Of a DNA stretch of 64,000 bases, positions 1-10,012 are shown one piece after another. This DNA comes from Oscheius tipulae (Eukaryota > Nematoda > Chromadorea > Rhabditida > Rhabditidae). Position 1 is the stretch's first letter; each line of letters begins with the position of its first letter. The notes beneath the pieces are model-generated. The model worked only from the letters and a program-made list of their open reading frames with translations. It did no database searches and was not told where the DNA came from. The position numbers were made by a program, and so were the translations under genes. The stretch lies in contig JASJZH010000004.1 of assembly GCA_037178975.1 (NCBI GenBank), positions 7,502,001-7,566,000 on the forward strand. The letters are read 5' to 3'.

Positions 1-541
1 TTTTCTTGCGACGGTCCTGATGGATTTCGCTCGTATTGGCACGATCTGAGAAAACCAAAACTTCGATTTTCGCGAAGGAACTTCAAAGGGGGTGGAGTGA
101 TGGTTTGGGCAGCGATCTCATCCAAAGGACGAGTGCTTCGTTACCAAGAAGATGAATGGATCTGACTACCGCATAGTCTTGCGACGCGGAATTCTTCCAT
201 TCTGGAGGAGGAATCGTAACCAGAATTACGTTTTCCAGCAAGATGGAGCTCCGATCCATCGGGCACGCGCGACTCGGGACTGGCTACATCGAAAGAGAAT
301 TGATCTTCTTCCGTGGCCGGCATGTTCCCCAGACCTGAATATAATGGAAAACGTCTGGGGATTAATGGTACGCGATATCTACGGAGGAAACAGGACATAT
401 CGAAACGTGGACGAGCTGAAGCTCGCTATCATTGCCGCCTGGCACCGAATCGACCAGAAATTCATCGACGCCCTCTACTTGAGCCTCGATAGTCGTATGT
501 TCCAGCTGATTCAACGCTGTGGGGCCGCTACTGACTACTGA
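1..541 (+). pseudogene. Tc1-type DD34E transposase, 5'-truncated by the window and frameshifted
   Basis: C-terminal half of a Tc1-family cut-and-paste transposase (RNase H-fold DDE nuclease). Codons from position 1 give the first catalytic aspartate in a motif like FSCDGPDGF. The second is in FQQDGAPIH (about 232-258), and the glutamate is in the SPDLN..ENVWG block (about 331-360). Exactly 34 residues separate the second D and the E, which is the DD34E signature. The reading frame changes by one base near 140-152, where the upstream frame meets TGA while the downstream frame starts in MNGSDYRIV, so this copy is inactive as read. The stop codon is at 539-541. Confidence 0.9.
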
Positions 542-598
542 TATCAATTTCACTCTTTATTGATTAATTTTTCTGAGATAAACCTAGACTTCTCTAGA

Positions 599-809
599 GT
601 GCGTTTATAATTCTGTGGATTAGCCAAAATCACTTTTTTGAAAAAATGGTCAAATAATTTCCTTGAAAAGTGCTATTCGAATTTGCCTTCTGTAGGCAAA
701 TAAGTAACCAAACTTTACATCTTTTCCAACTTTGATACAAACCGCGAACTGATCTTTTGATCCAAAGCTGCGAAAAAATCACGTGCATTTATAATTATGT
801 GGACCACTG
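599..809 (+). repeat. Tc1 3' end with direct-repeat pair (IR/DR-like)
   Basis: A 21-nt motif (GTGCRTTTATAATTMTGTGGA) occurs at 599-619 and again at 783-803 with two mismatches. The outer copy continues into the terminal CCACTG. This spacing of about 184 bp between an inner and an outer copy resembles the IR/DR ends of some Tc1-like elements, where both copies bind transposase. Confidence 0.7.
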
Positions 810-826
810 TAGTAACACCTAACGGA

Positions 827-1541
827 ATGGCGGACAAGGCGCTATTGGTAGCGATTCTAGAGCAGAATCGGCTGCTGAAGGAGCAGATGAAGCTTCAGAG
901 AAAAGTCAACGCCGTCGCCTGTCAAGTCTGTAGCCACCATTCTGGCGGAATTGAGACGCCGAATTCTCCAACTCATCTTCGATCCCAAAGTCTAAGGGTC
1001 TTTCAAGATGTGGCAGGATGGGATTGACCTGGAAGGTCTTATGGTGTTACGGTTCTTGATGGGAATGGCGGGTGAGGAAGACCAGATCTTCCTTTCGCAT
1101 CTTTTGACTATTGCAGATCGGACATCGACCGAGACGAACAAAGTCAAGCTGGAAGACATTGTCCAAGAGGTCGCAAAACTGCAGACGTACAAGAAAAACC
1201 AACAGATGGTCGCCAGCTCCAACAACGCGTCGATTTCGAAGGTTCAGCATCACAAGAAGAAGCCTCAGAGGAACGAGAAGCAGAAGAAGGATGTCACCTG
1301 CTTCGAATGCGGCGAAGTCGGTCACTTTGCACGAGATTGCCGGAGTCGGAACTCCCGGAATTCTGGACAGGGTCCAGAACGATCTCACAAGTTCTACAAG
1401 AAGCGATCTCCAGTGAACAGGGTTGGCACGGAGGCCACCCTGAAGGCGCTTCGCTACACGGATGTTGAAATCAATGGTTACACACTACAGCTCCAGGCGG
1501 ATTCCGGAGCATGTGTTACCATCATTAGTAGAAAGAACTGA
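827..1541 (+). pseudogene. Retroelement gag and start of protease, frameshifted
   Basis: The first ATG (827) opens a gag-like N terminus that runs to about 1027 in one frame; the rest continues from about 1008 in another frame, so there is one frameshift. A CCHC zinc knuckle (C-x2-C-x4-H-x4-C) is encoded at 1299-1340 after a lysine-rich stretch, as expected of a nucleocapsid. Further on a retropepsin active-site motif, ADSGA, is encoded at about 1497-1511. The frame stops at 1541, and remains of the protease continue in other frames to about 1700. Confidence 0.8.
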
Positions 1542-1705
1542 ACTCAGATGGGAGAACCGACATTGTCTCCACCACAAAGAACACTCATCATAGCAAATGG
1601 GACACCACTGAAGTGTTACGGAATGTTCTTCAGCGAGTTCAAGGTCCTAGGGCAACCAGGGTCGGGTGATAAGTAGAAGAGGAGAATCTACTCGGACTAG
1701 AGTGG

Positions 1706-2690
1706 ATGGAACGAACCCCGATCATAAAAGAAAGACTCGATCATTTCAGCTACGTGAAGGAGGTCGTAGATGACCAGCGTCCTATTCAGACAATTCTTAT
1801 GGAAAGGTATCCAGAGGTCTCCCTAGCTGGGCTTGGAAAGTGTACGATGGAAAAGGCTGAACTGCGATTGAAGGACAACGTACGACCGAAGTACTGCCTG
1901 CCTCGCCCGGTTCCTTACACTGCGCGAGAGGCAGTAGAAAAGGAGCTTCAACACCTCACTTCCAGATGCTGGGAGTGATCGAGCCTCTCAGACACAGTCA
2001 GTGGTTGTGATCAAGAAGAAGGGTACGGGGAAGCTCAGAGTTTGTGCCGACTTCAGCACCGGCCTCAACAAAATTCTTGAAGATTTCGATTTCCCGCTAC
2101 CTACGCCAGAAGACATGTTTGCTTCACTCAACAAAGGAACAGTTTTCTCGCAGCTAGATCTATCGGATGCTTATCTGCAAGTAGAGCTGGATGACCGCTC
2201 GAAATCGCTTACCGTCATCAACACGCATAAGGGTCTCTTCCGGTACAGAAGATTGGCTTTGAACTAAAACACAAGGATGTCGTTTTCGACTGGAAGAGTT
2301 TGCATCAAGCAGCAATCGACAAGTTACTCAGGGTTTTGTCGTCAGATCTCGTCTTGTGCCACTACTATCCTGCTCTACCCAACATCGTCTCAGCTGACGC
2401 TTGTCAGTATGGAATCGGAGGTGTTCTTCTTCACAAATTCAGGACGGACAGGAACGTCCAGTTCATCACTTCAGCTACGCGCTTACAGCGGCAGAACGGA
2501 ACTACAGCCAGATAGAAAATGAAGCACTGGGACTGGTTATGGCTGTTCGGAAGTTCCACAAATATGTCTTCAGAAGACAATTCACATTGCGCACCGATTA
2601 TAAGCCGCTGCTCGCAACCTACGGAGGCGCTAAAGGCCTGCCCACTCATCAGGCAAATCGTTTGAGCCGATGGGGGCACAATACTCCATA
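1706..2690 (+). pseudogene. Retroelement reverse transcriptase and RNase H, internally deleted
   Basis: Segments at 1706-1978 and 2001-2267 match the beginning of Ty3/gypsy RT: a PYTAREAVEKEL-like block, then VIKKKGTGKLRVCADF and FSQLDLSDAYLQV, the first catalytic aspartate region. The sequence then jumps from the GLFRYRRL region to a segment that precedes RNase H (2277-2690, with ADACQYGIGG and AERNYSQIENEALGL). The YxDD active-site segment and thumb are missing. At least three frame changes separate the blocks. Confidence 0.8.
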
Positions 2691-2766
2691 GGTACGACTA
2701 CAAACTGTCCTGTCCAAGGTTATTCGCTACGTTCAAGAAGGTAACTGGCCACCTCTTCGCAAGAAT

Positions 2767-4030
2767 GTGGACTCTCAACTCTTGCCTTACTTCGATCGAC
2801 AGTTGGAACTGTCGGTTGTTAACGAGTGTCTCATGGTCAGAGACAAAATCACGATTCCCGGAATCTATCGTTCACAAGTGCTGAAGGAACTCCACAGGGG
2901 TCACACCGGAGTCGTGCGCACCAAACAACTAGCACGAGGAGTTTGTTTCTGGCCAGGGATCTATCAGCAGATCGAAAAATTTGTCAGCCGATGCATTCCC
3001 TGTCAACATGCGGCCAAAACAGCAAGGAAGGTTCCACTTCAGCCTTGGCCGAAGCCAAGTCGTGTCTATGGAAGAATTCACATAGACTATGCAGGTCCCA
3101 TCGATGGACTATACTTTTTAGTAGTCGTTGACTCGCTTTCAAGCTAGCCAGAAGTTCTTCTGACCAAATCCATCACGGCTGTCGCCACCGTTCGTCTCCT
3201 ACAAGAAATATTCTCAAGGAACGGTATTCCGGAAAAGATCGTCTCGGATAATGGGACCCAATTCTGCTCGGCAGAATTCAAGAAGATGTGCGACAGAAAC
3301 GGAATCGAGCACATAAGAACGGCCCCCTACCATCCTCAGTCAAATGATAGGGCGGAGAGGTCCGTAGACTCTCTCAAACGCGGACTTCAAAAGCTCCAGG
3401 GGGAGAAGAGAGTGTCTCTGGCTTTCGTTAATCGTTTCCTCCATGCTTATCGTTCCACTTGTGGAAATTTAGGTAATCTGAGCCCCTCAGAAGTGTGCTT
3501 AGGTCGTAAGATGTGGTCTACTCTGTCGCTGCTCATTCCCACGACGTCCGTCGTCAATTCGGAGAAAAACTCTAGGATGAAGGCTCAGTTCGATTTTCGG
3601 ACTGGTGCCCGGCAGCGTTCTTTCGGACTCGGAGATCCCGTATGGATTAAAAGGTATGCTTCAAATAATGTTTTGTGGGTTGCAGGAGTCGTTTCGGAAG
3701 TTCTTGTCAACTACCGTGTTGAAGTGGATGGTTATTCCTGTCACCTTCACGCAAACCAGATGCGTCTTCGCTCTCTGGCCCCAGACGACGAATTTCTCGT
3801 CGAGATGTGTGACACCTTCGAGATTTCTGTACCAGTTCCGCCTGTCCAAGAACTCCCTCTCGCTGCCCGTATCTCGAGAAGAACCAGTACCGGATGGCCC
3901 CGCACCGGGTCAAGATGTCCAACAACCAGCTCATGTTCCACCACACCAAGTTCAACGTCAAGATCAGCCTGCTGCCCAGCCGAGAAGATCTTCGCGCCGT
4001 TGTCAGCCACCAGTCAGGTTCCCTGCTTGA
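2767..4030 (+). pseudogene. Retroelement integrase with an in-frame stop and a C-terminal frameshift
   Basis: This is the best-preserved retroelement part. It encodes the H-H-C-C zinc domain (HRGHTGV...CIPC, about 2880-3005), then the catalytic core with HIDYAGPID (about 3079-3105) and VSDNGTQF (about 3241-3264). A downstream HPQSND..ERSVDS block follows. A TAG at 3145-3147 lies where integrases of this group usually have Trp before Pro-Glu. The same frame reopens immediately after it, so it looks like a single point change. The C-terminal tail changes frame after about 3830; the typical Arg/Ser-rich end (RRSSRRCQPPVRF) is found in the other frame, ending at 4030. Confidence 0.85.
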
Positions 4031-4297
4031 TCGTCGTTGCTTGTTTCTCGGCTGTTAAGCGTATTTTCCCTCGGTTCTTTCTCTAACTCTATGTTCTTTA
4101 CTCCCTCTCACGTATTTCATTTTGCCCAGTCCTCTCACTTAGTGCCCCGGTCCAAAACCACAACGATGTGCACCCTTGAAGGGGAAATGGCTCTGCGGCG
4201 GCGTAAGACTAACGTATTCGGACGCTAGCAGCTTAGCATCCCCGCACACTGGTACGGTGGTGACCGGAAAGTTGTCCAGACCACAAGCCCGTCTTGT

Positions 4298-4440
4298 AAA
4301 AGGGAAGGAGTGTGGAGTCCGGCTCAATTTGAATGCGCGCTAACGAATTATTCAGATTGTGTCCCCCAAAGACACAACAGTAACATTAGTGACAGACGTA
4401 ATGAGATCGATCGATGCAAGAATCATGCGAATCGTCTGAA
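4298..4440 (+). other. Polypurine tract and candidate 3' LTR start
   Basis: A 13-nt purine run (AAAAGGGAAGGAG, 4298-4310) is followed directly by TGTGGAGTCC, the expected arrangement of a plus-strand primer site and an LTR beginning with TG. A second purine run near 4170 (GAAGGGGAAA) is a weaker alternative. The LTR end cannot be fixed because no second copy is in the window. Confidence 0.5.
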
Positions 4441-4520
4441 TGGACAGCTCCATGTGAAACAGGTAAATAAGATGACTCTGACTACACAGACTGATTGTGC
4501 TTCAGACTATGCTACGCACA

Positions 4521-5438
4521 GTGCCGCTTGAAAAGCCTCAAACCGTCTGTACCTCGCCAAAATGCGTCGAGTACAAGACCATAGGTCGGGGAATGGAACA
4601 GCCAATCCACAAAACCGTTTGTCATGAAAACTGCCATCTCATAGGAATACAAGTGGACAATTAGCTTTTTTTCTTGGAAGAAGTTATTGAAGGAAAATGT
4701 CGTAAACAATCCAGCATTGAAAAACTGTGCAGTGTTCGTGGTCTATGGACCAGGTCAGTGCTCGATCCAGAGCTGTGGATGTGATTGGAAGATGCATCAG
4801 CATGTTCGATGGATGGTCGAAACCTATGAGCAAATGGTGTAACTTAGTGTGTATTTGAATCATCTTCCGTTTGCAGATTATTGATCGGGAAGTCAAATCC
4901 GGGATGGATAACGTGGAAGAAACGAAGAGACAAGCGGAGCTCATGCTTGACGATCTTCTTCATAAGGTCTGACACTTCACGTATTAGGCAAACCGATAGT
5001 TTAGGAGGCTGAATATGAGGAAAACTGTAAGTTGTTGACTCGTGCCGGAGCCACATTCGCCGTGTATCTGAAGAAGAACTGTATCACGAGTATCAACGAC
5101 GCTTTCAAAGACTACCTTGAAGTACAGATTAGGCAGGAAGAGATGAACATGTTCACGAGAGGAACTTCAACGATTCTGCTTGAGGAACTGAAAAGGTACA
5201 GGAAAGAGTATGTTGAACAAGTAGGAATCTTGGCACGTAACAAAAACGGAAGTTGCAGGTGCAGCTGTTCACTCAAGCTGGTCAGAACGAGTCTGACTGT
5301 AACATAAACACGGTCTTGGATTTGATAGAAGAGCTGAAGCGTCATCACCAGTTTGGAGGATTTATCCGAAACGCTCAGCATCTTGAAATTGAGAGCAGGC
5401 AGAACGACGCTAGAGCTCCAGAAATAGAAGTCAAGTAA
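4521..5438 (+). pseudogene. 3' fragment of a P-loop GTPase paralog (truncated by the retroelement)
   Basis: Short exons at about 4521-4665, 4700-4840, 4878-4966, 5008-5222 and 5260-5438 (stop) spell the C-terminal third of the same protein family as the complete gene at 5732-9498. They begin with a Cys-rich segment (TVCTSPKC...CHENCHL), continue with CSIQSCGCDWKMHQHVRWMV, which parallels GRCTTCNCGLNTHRMVNF of the complete copy, and then a charged helical tail. No P-loop or upstream domain precedes it. Instead the sequence abuts the candidate LTR, so the 5' two thirds were lost or displaced by the retroelement. The remaining exons keep an open frame, which suggests recent loss or residual expression. 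Confidence 0.65.
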
Positions 5439-5731
5439 GAAAGGCTATTCTCCTACATGTATGAATAATTATGATGTATGAATTGAATGCACATGTCCAA
5501 TTCCAGCTTGTCCCTTGGCGCAGCTATTAGAAACCTACTGTATTTTGTACACAAGATTGCACAAGCATCCGATCCATAAAAACTGTCTCCGTTTAATCGC
5601 GTGCGGAAATTTTTATCATATTGATTTGCGCTAAAATCTTCTGATAAGAGACTTCTGACCATTTGGCCATCCCCGAACGGCAAACAGAGAAAAGAGAGCG
5701 CTTTTCTGCCATTACGTTGCCTTCATTGAGA

Positions 5732-8700
5732 ATGTCAGACCTGCCAACAGTGAGTTTTTCATTGATAAAACATGTTTTTAGTTTCTCGACCTTTTCGACA
5801 ACCCTAATAAAAAGCCAACAATCAAAAAATGGCTAGATGGTGGCCATATCGAAGAAGTTGAAAAGTTCATAAACGCCGAAAATGACCACGTTTTGAAAAT
5901 GGCTTTTGCTAGCTGGAAAGCCAAGAAAGATCAGGAGAGAGTTGAGACACCTCCAATTCCACCCAGACGCCTAAAGAATCCTCCAGTCCACAAAGCGCAA
6001 GCTTTTCGTCCTACTCCTCCTAACAATGAAGGCCATCCAGCAAAAGCACGTCCGCCTCCTCAGCAGTTTCCGCAAGCACCTCCACCAGATCATTTCCAAC
6101 ATCCATCTCACCAAAGACCACCTACTCCTCCTAACAATGGAGGCCATCCAGCAAAAGCACGTCCGCCTCCTCAGCAGTTTACGCAAGTACCTCCACCAGA
6201 TCATTTCCAACATCCATCTCACCAAAGACCATCTCCTTTTTCTCTCCCTAAAAGATTCAACCAACCACAGCCGCCACCACCACATTATCAAAATGGTTTT
6301 CCAAGTACAGCTCCCGCCCCAACCAAACCACCAAGGTATGCAGGGAGATTCTTTTGTGATAACGAGCTGTAGACAAGAAGATATGACGAGAAACCGTCTG
6401 AACCAGGAGCAAGTCGCTGAGTACATGGCCAAAACGTTGAAGGATACTAATCTCAGTTCGTATTGGGTTTTCGATTGTCTGATCATCTGTTTCAGCTTGG
6501 ATCTTTACCTTCCATAAAGACGTTGCTGGCTTGGTTCTGGGGACAGAGTACGCTAATGTTAACAGATACTCTAAAGACTACAACGTCGACCTTAGAAGTA
6601 TCTCTAAAACATATGTATAGCTCACAAAACATCTTTCAGAAATCCGGGAGATGGGAGAAAGTGTGACGTTCAAAATTGATGGCTCCGGCACCTCTTTAGA
6701 TAATGTACACACGGTTTGTATGGATATCTGGAAGCGCCTGAAGAGCAGTGAGCATTACAAGACTCGGTAAGTTTTGTGTTAACACCAAAGTGGGAAATAT
6801 AAAATTTTAGTCGAGCTTCTCGCGAACTCGAAGATCATCTGAAAAATTTGGAAATAAACAAGTTTCAACAGCTGCTTTTCATGGAAGACTTCCAGATTGC
6901 AATGATTAGTGAGTAGTAGAGTCGACTACAAGCATTAATGAAAAATTTTCAGGTCAAGGATCTTCGTGGAAATTTGCAGCGTTTTCTCTCGATCAACTCG
7001 ACAAAGCTGAGGCTATGCTCTGGTCCATCACCACACTCCGTCAAAACGAGCCAGTATCTCTGACGGATTCTCTGAGCTCGTTCTCCTCAACGCTCACTAT
7101 CAACTCCTACCATCCAGACACACCGGTAGATGAACCTACAAACTTGACGTCCGTGGAAACTGTCATTCAAGCACCACCAAAGCCGAAGCCAAGAAAGATA
7201 TACTGGAACAACAAGAAGCGAGTGTACAATCCTCAAACCTTCCACACTCCGAAGAAGGCCATCTTTCTCGATGAAGACTCAATTGGGTAAAACTTTCTTC
7301 TTCCTCTCTCAAATCTTCAGGCATTGCCTGAAAAAGACGACCAACATCCTGCTCCTGGGACAGTCAGGAGTTGGAAAATCGACGTTCCTCAACGCTTTCG
7401 GCAACTACCTAGAGTTTGGCAACAATTTCAAAAAGGCCGAACAAAATCTGAAAGTTTATATTCCTGCCCAATACGACCTTGCCTACGATGAAAATGTAAG
7501 TCAGCTTTTTGTATTAATCTATAATAGTCATTTAGACCTGTGAGTCCTTGACTGTGATGTTGAAGCCAAGCGATGGTCATGATGATGGGAACGAAGTGTT
7601 CGAATCAGGAAAGTCTGCCACTCAGGTAGAAGAAATTTTCTCCAATTTGACCCACCCTTTCAGGAAGCTCGCTGCTATACCTTCCAATACGGTTCGGGTG
7701 CGAACCAGAAAGAGGTACGGATTATCGACACCCCTGGCCTTGTTGATACTGAGGGCATGGAGAAAGATCAGGTCAACATCGCCAGAATTCTAAAGTGCAT
7801 CAAGCAGTTTCCGTGAGTTTAGACGAAATCACTTGCAAATGGTCTCAGAACCCTCCAAGCCATTGTGTTCCTTCTTCGCCATGACGAGACCAGAGCTATG
7901 GCAAGCTTGAAGTATAATTTGAGCGAGTTGTTGAAGCGTCTTCATCACGATGCCGCCAAGAATATCCTGTTTGTGTTTCCCAAGACTGATCCGCAACAGC
8001 CCCCGACCACCATCAAAGTACTAAATGAGTTTTTCGTGAAGATCAACGCGAATAGCAAAGTGAAGATCATAATGCACCCGTGAGCTAGCTATAAGATATG
8101 GAACAAATCGAAGATTTAGAAAAACAACAGTCTTTCGTCTGGACAACTTCGGATTTCTATACCTGGGTGGCCGAAAGTATGGCAACTATCAAGAAATGGG
8201 ACAAATTAGACAGAAAGCTATGGAATGCTGGAATAATTCAGCTAAAGATGTCAAAAAGTATGTTAATCTTTTACGAGTAACACGTTTTCAGTCTGCTCAA
8301 AGCCATATCTGCCCTGCCCGACTATCCAATACAGAACACTCTCGAAATCCAAGACACGAAGATCTGTCTGGAGGCTTTTGCTCGTCCGATGGCTGATCTC
8401 AGTCGTCAAATACTCAATAATCAGATGAAGCTAATAGAGAAGGAAGCCGAAATCAATCAGTTCCTGAAGGAAAACAAAAGTCTTGTTGGACGACTTAATT
8501 GCGATCAGGTATCGGTCAGTTTTACTATCCTAACCACTTGACAGACTATCTACGGTCGTCGCCCAATTGACACTCCACGTCTCTGCTGCTACTCTGATTC
8601 TTGTTCATCTGTGTTTTCGGCCTCAGATCATCTGCCAAGAATTTGTCACGATTCTTGCAACTGCATTCCAGAAGACGACAAAGACCAAGAGGCATGCTGA

Positions 8701-9498
8701 TTCGTTGTTTGTAAAACTCGAGCTTTAGGCTGGCAAGGCTCTGCTAGCTTGCGTAAAGTTCGACAAACTGAGTGGTCGCTGTACCACTTGCAATTGTGGT
8801 CTGAATACTCATCGAATGGTGAACTTTGACCTCTATGAATCCACCAGAACGGTTTGTATTTTGAATACTCGGATAGTCATTTTCAGGTGGTGAGCGAGGC
8901 TGTAACTGACACCGCCAAACCCAATCAGACCGAGCGGGAGAAAGCTGTAAAGAAGTGTGCCGAGTTGAGGTCCAAAAACCTGATATTGGAAAAGTCGTTG
9001 GACAAACTTCGTATGAATGGAGCAATGTTTGCCGCCTTCATAAAGCTTAACAGTCTTCATGGTGACTACGATGACTCTTTCGAACAGCACCTGAAACAGT
9101 GCATCCAAGTAGCAGTAGGTTTCCGATTATGCTAAGCCATGCCGTGATTATTAAGAAAAACAGCAACGATGAGAAAACGCTCGAAAATCTTGAAAAGTTC
9201 AAGGAACGCTACAATCAAGAGGTAAAACTGTTTTTATATTTTACACAAGTGTTTTCAGAAGGAATTGTTTAACTTGGCTCAAAGTCCGGAGAGTTCGATC
9301 ACGTACAAAGAGATCAAAGGGAAGCTTCAAGAGTTGGAACAGGACGAGGGCATTGGACATCAGGTTCAAGAGTACACCAAGGTAAACCAGAGGTAACAGA
9401 GGCGCATATGGGTTCAGATGATCGGTATCTACACCGACGAAGACGTTCCAGAAGAGAAAAAAGCTATCATCAATTCAATCTTTGATCGACGCTGTTGA
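5732..9498 (+). CDS. Large AIG1/TRAFAC-like P-loop GTPase with Pro-rich N terminus and Cys-rich coiled-coil C terminus
   Basis: Many small exons with 30-45 nt introns. Exon 1 is 5732-5749 (MSDLPT); exon 2 starts at 5782 and holds a helical segment, then a Pro/His-rich region with a duplicated 37-residue unit. Next comes a segment with a KH-like GLVLGTEYANVNR block (6490-6610), then the G domain. The P-loop GQSGVGKST is at about 7351-7377, and switch II is IIDTPGL at about 7722-7742. The usual G4 motif is not obvious (nearby FVFPKTD). A Cys-rich block (CCYSDSC...CHDSC, then GRCTTCNCG) and charged coiled-coil stretches follow to the stop at 9496-9498. Function is not established; the family resembles immunity-associated or septin-like GTPases only in its G domain. 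One splice (about 6609) does not keep phase with a plain GT donor, and a GC donor is needed near 8693. Confidence 0.75.
6010..6231 (+). repeat. In-frame tandem duplication of 111 bp in the Pro-rich region
   Basis: Two adjacent 111-bp units start at 6010 and 6121 with the same CCTACTCCTCCTAACAATG beginning and few substitutions. The period is 37 codons, so the frame is kept. Each unit encodes a PPNN-GHPAKARPPPQQF block followed by PPPDHFQHPSHQRP. Confidence 0.9.
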
Positions 9499-10012
9499 AA
9501 GATGTGTGTCTCGTACGTTTGTTTAATATCCTGTCGTTAGCAATCCAGTTGTACTGACTGTGAGGGTTCCATTGGTAAATTGCTTTCCCTAAGTATAAAT
9601 ACCTTTTCCAAGACTCGTCGTTTCCCTATCCAATCGGAATTCTTGAAGGAAGTGAGTCTTCCGATTCAGTCGAGCTCCCGCTTTACAAAAAGCAAACTGA
9701 CATGGAAATACTTATTTGTGGTCGATTCATACGCCGTCTAAGAGACAGAAATCGAAGGAAAGATAGTTACCGTACTGGTGATGAAGAGAGAGAAAGAAGG
9801 GTGGGGTGACTGGGTACATACAGTAAAGATGTTGTTGTTATTGCTGCTACGAAGAGCCGTCACTGACTGCGACATCATCAACTGCGGAATCGCTGAAATC
9901 GGAGTGTTTATAAAGCGGAAAAGAAGCTTTGGATCATTGAAATTAGAGGCTCAAGCATAAAAAGGCAGTGATTAACGCAAGAAATGTAGAAGAAAATTGG
10001 AAACCACAAGCT
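9499..10012. other. Intergenic stretch, no confident gene
   Basis: Convergent 3' ends of the GTPase gene (plus) and the kinase gene (minus) border this interval. A 60-codon plus-strand frame at 9778-9960 has no recognisable features. On the minus strand a TTTCAG at about 9900 precedes an open, Ser/Asn-rich frame down to about 9750 that could be a kinase tail exon, but nothing in it identifies it. Confidence 0.4.

Larger units (their letters stand above)
1..809 (+). mobile_element. Tc1/mariner-superfamily DNA transposon, right part (left end outside window)
   Basis: The element runs from before the window start to a terminal inverted repeat ending in CACTG at 805-809, followed by a TA dinucleotide at 810-811, the usual Tc1 target. 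It carries a transposase remnant (1-541) and a 3' noncoding stretch of about 265 bp with two direct copies of a 21-nt motif (599-619 and 783-803). The left inverted repeat is not visible, so length and target duplication cannot be checked. The sequence directly after the TA is the leader and start codon of a retroelement gag gene, so the element appears inserted into that retroelement. Confidence 0.85.
812..4440 (+). mobile_element. Decayed Ty3/gypsy LTR retrotransposon (5' LTR not in window)
   Basis: Collinear remnants appear in the Ty3/gypsy order: gag with zinc knuckle, aspartic protease, reverse transcriptase, RNase H, integrase. A polypurine tract at 4298-4310 is followed by a TG-starting candidate 3' LTR at 4311. 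The reading frame is broken by several frameshifts, a nonsense codon in integrase (3145-3147), a deletion removing the RT catalytic centre and another near the RNase H/integrase boundary. The 5' LTR and primer-binding site would lie left of the Tc1 insertion, outside the window. The 3' boundary is uncertain. It must lie before about 4520, where exons of a host GTPase copy begin. Confidence 0.85.

Noticed and set aside
3605-4030. Independent gene overlapping the integrase end
   Set aside because: It is the shifted continuation of integrase, recognisable by its Arg/Ser-rich C-terminal motif.
5971-6486. 171-codon minus-strand frame rich in Trp, Arg and Leu
   Set aside because: Antisense shadow of the Pro/His-rich tandem repeat of the GTPase gene. 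Its composition and internal repeat simply mirror that region.
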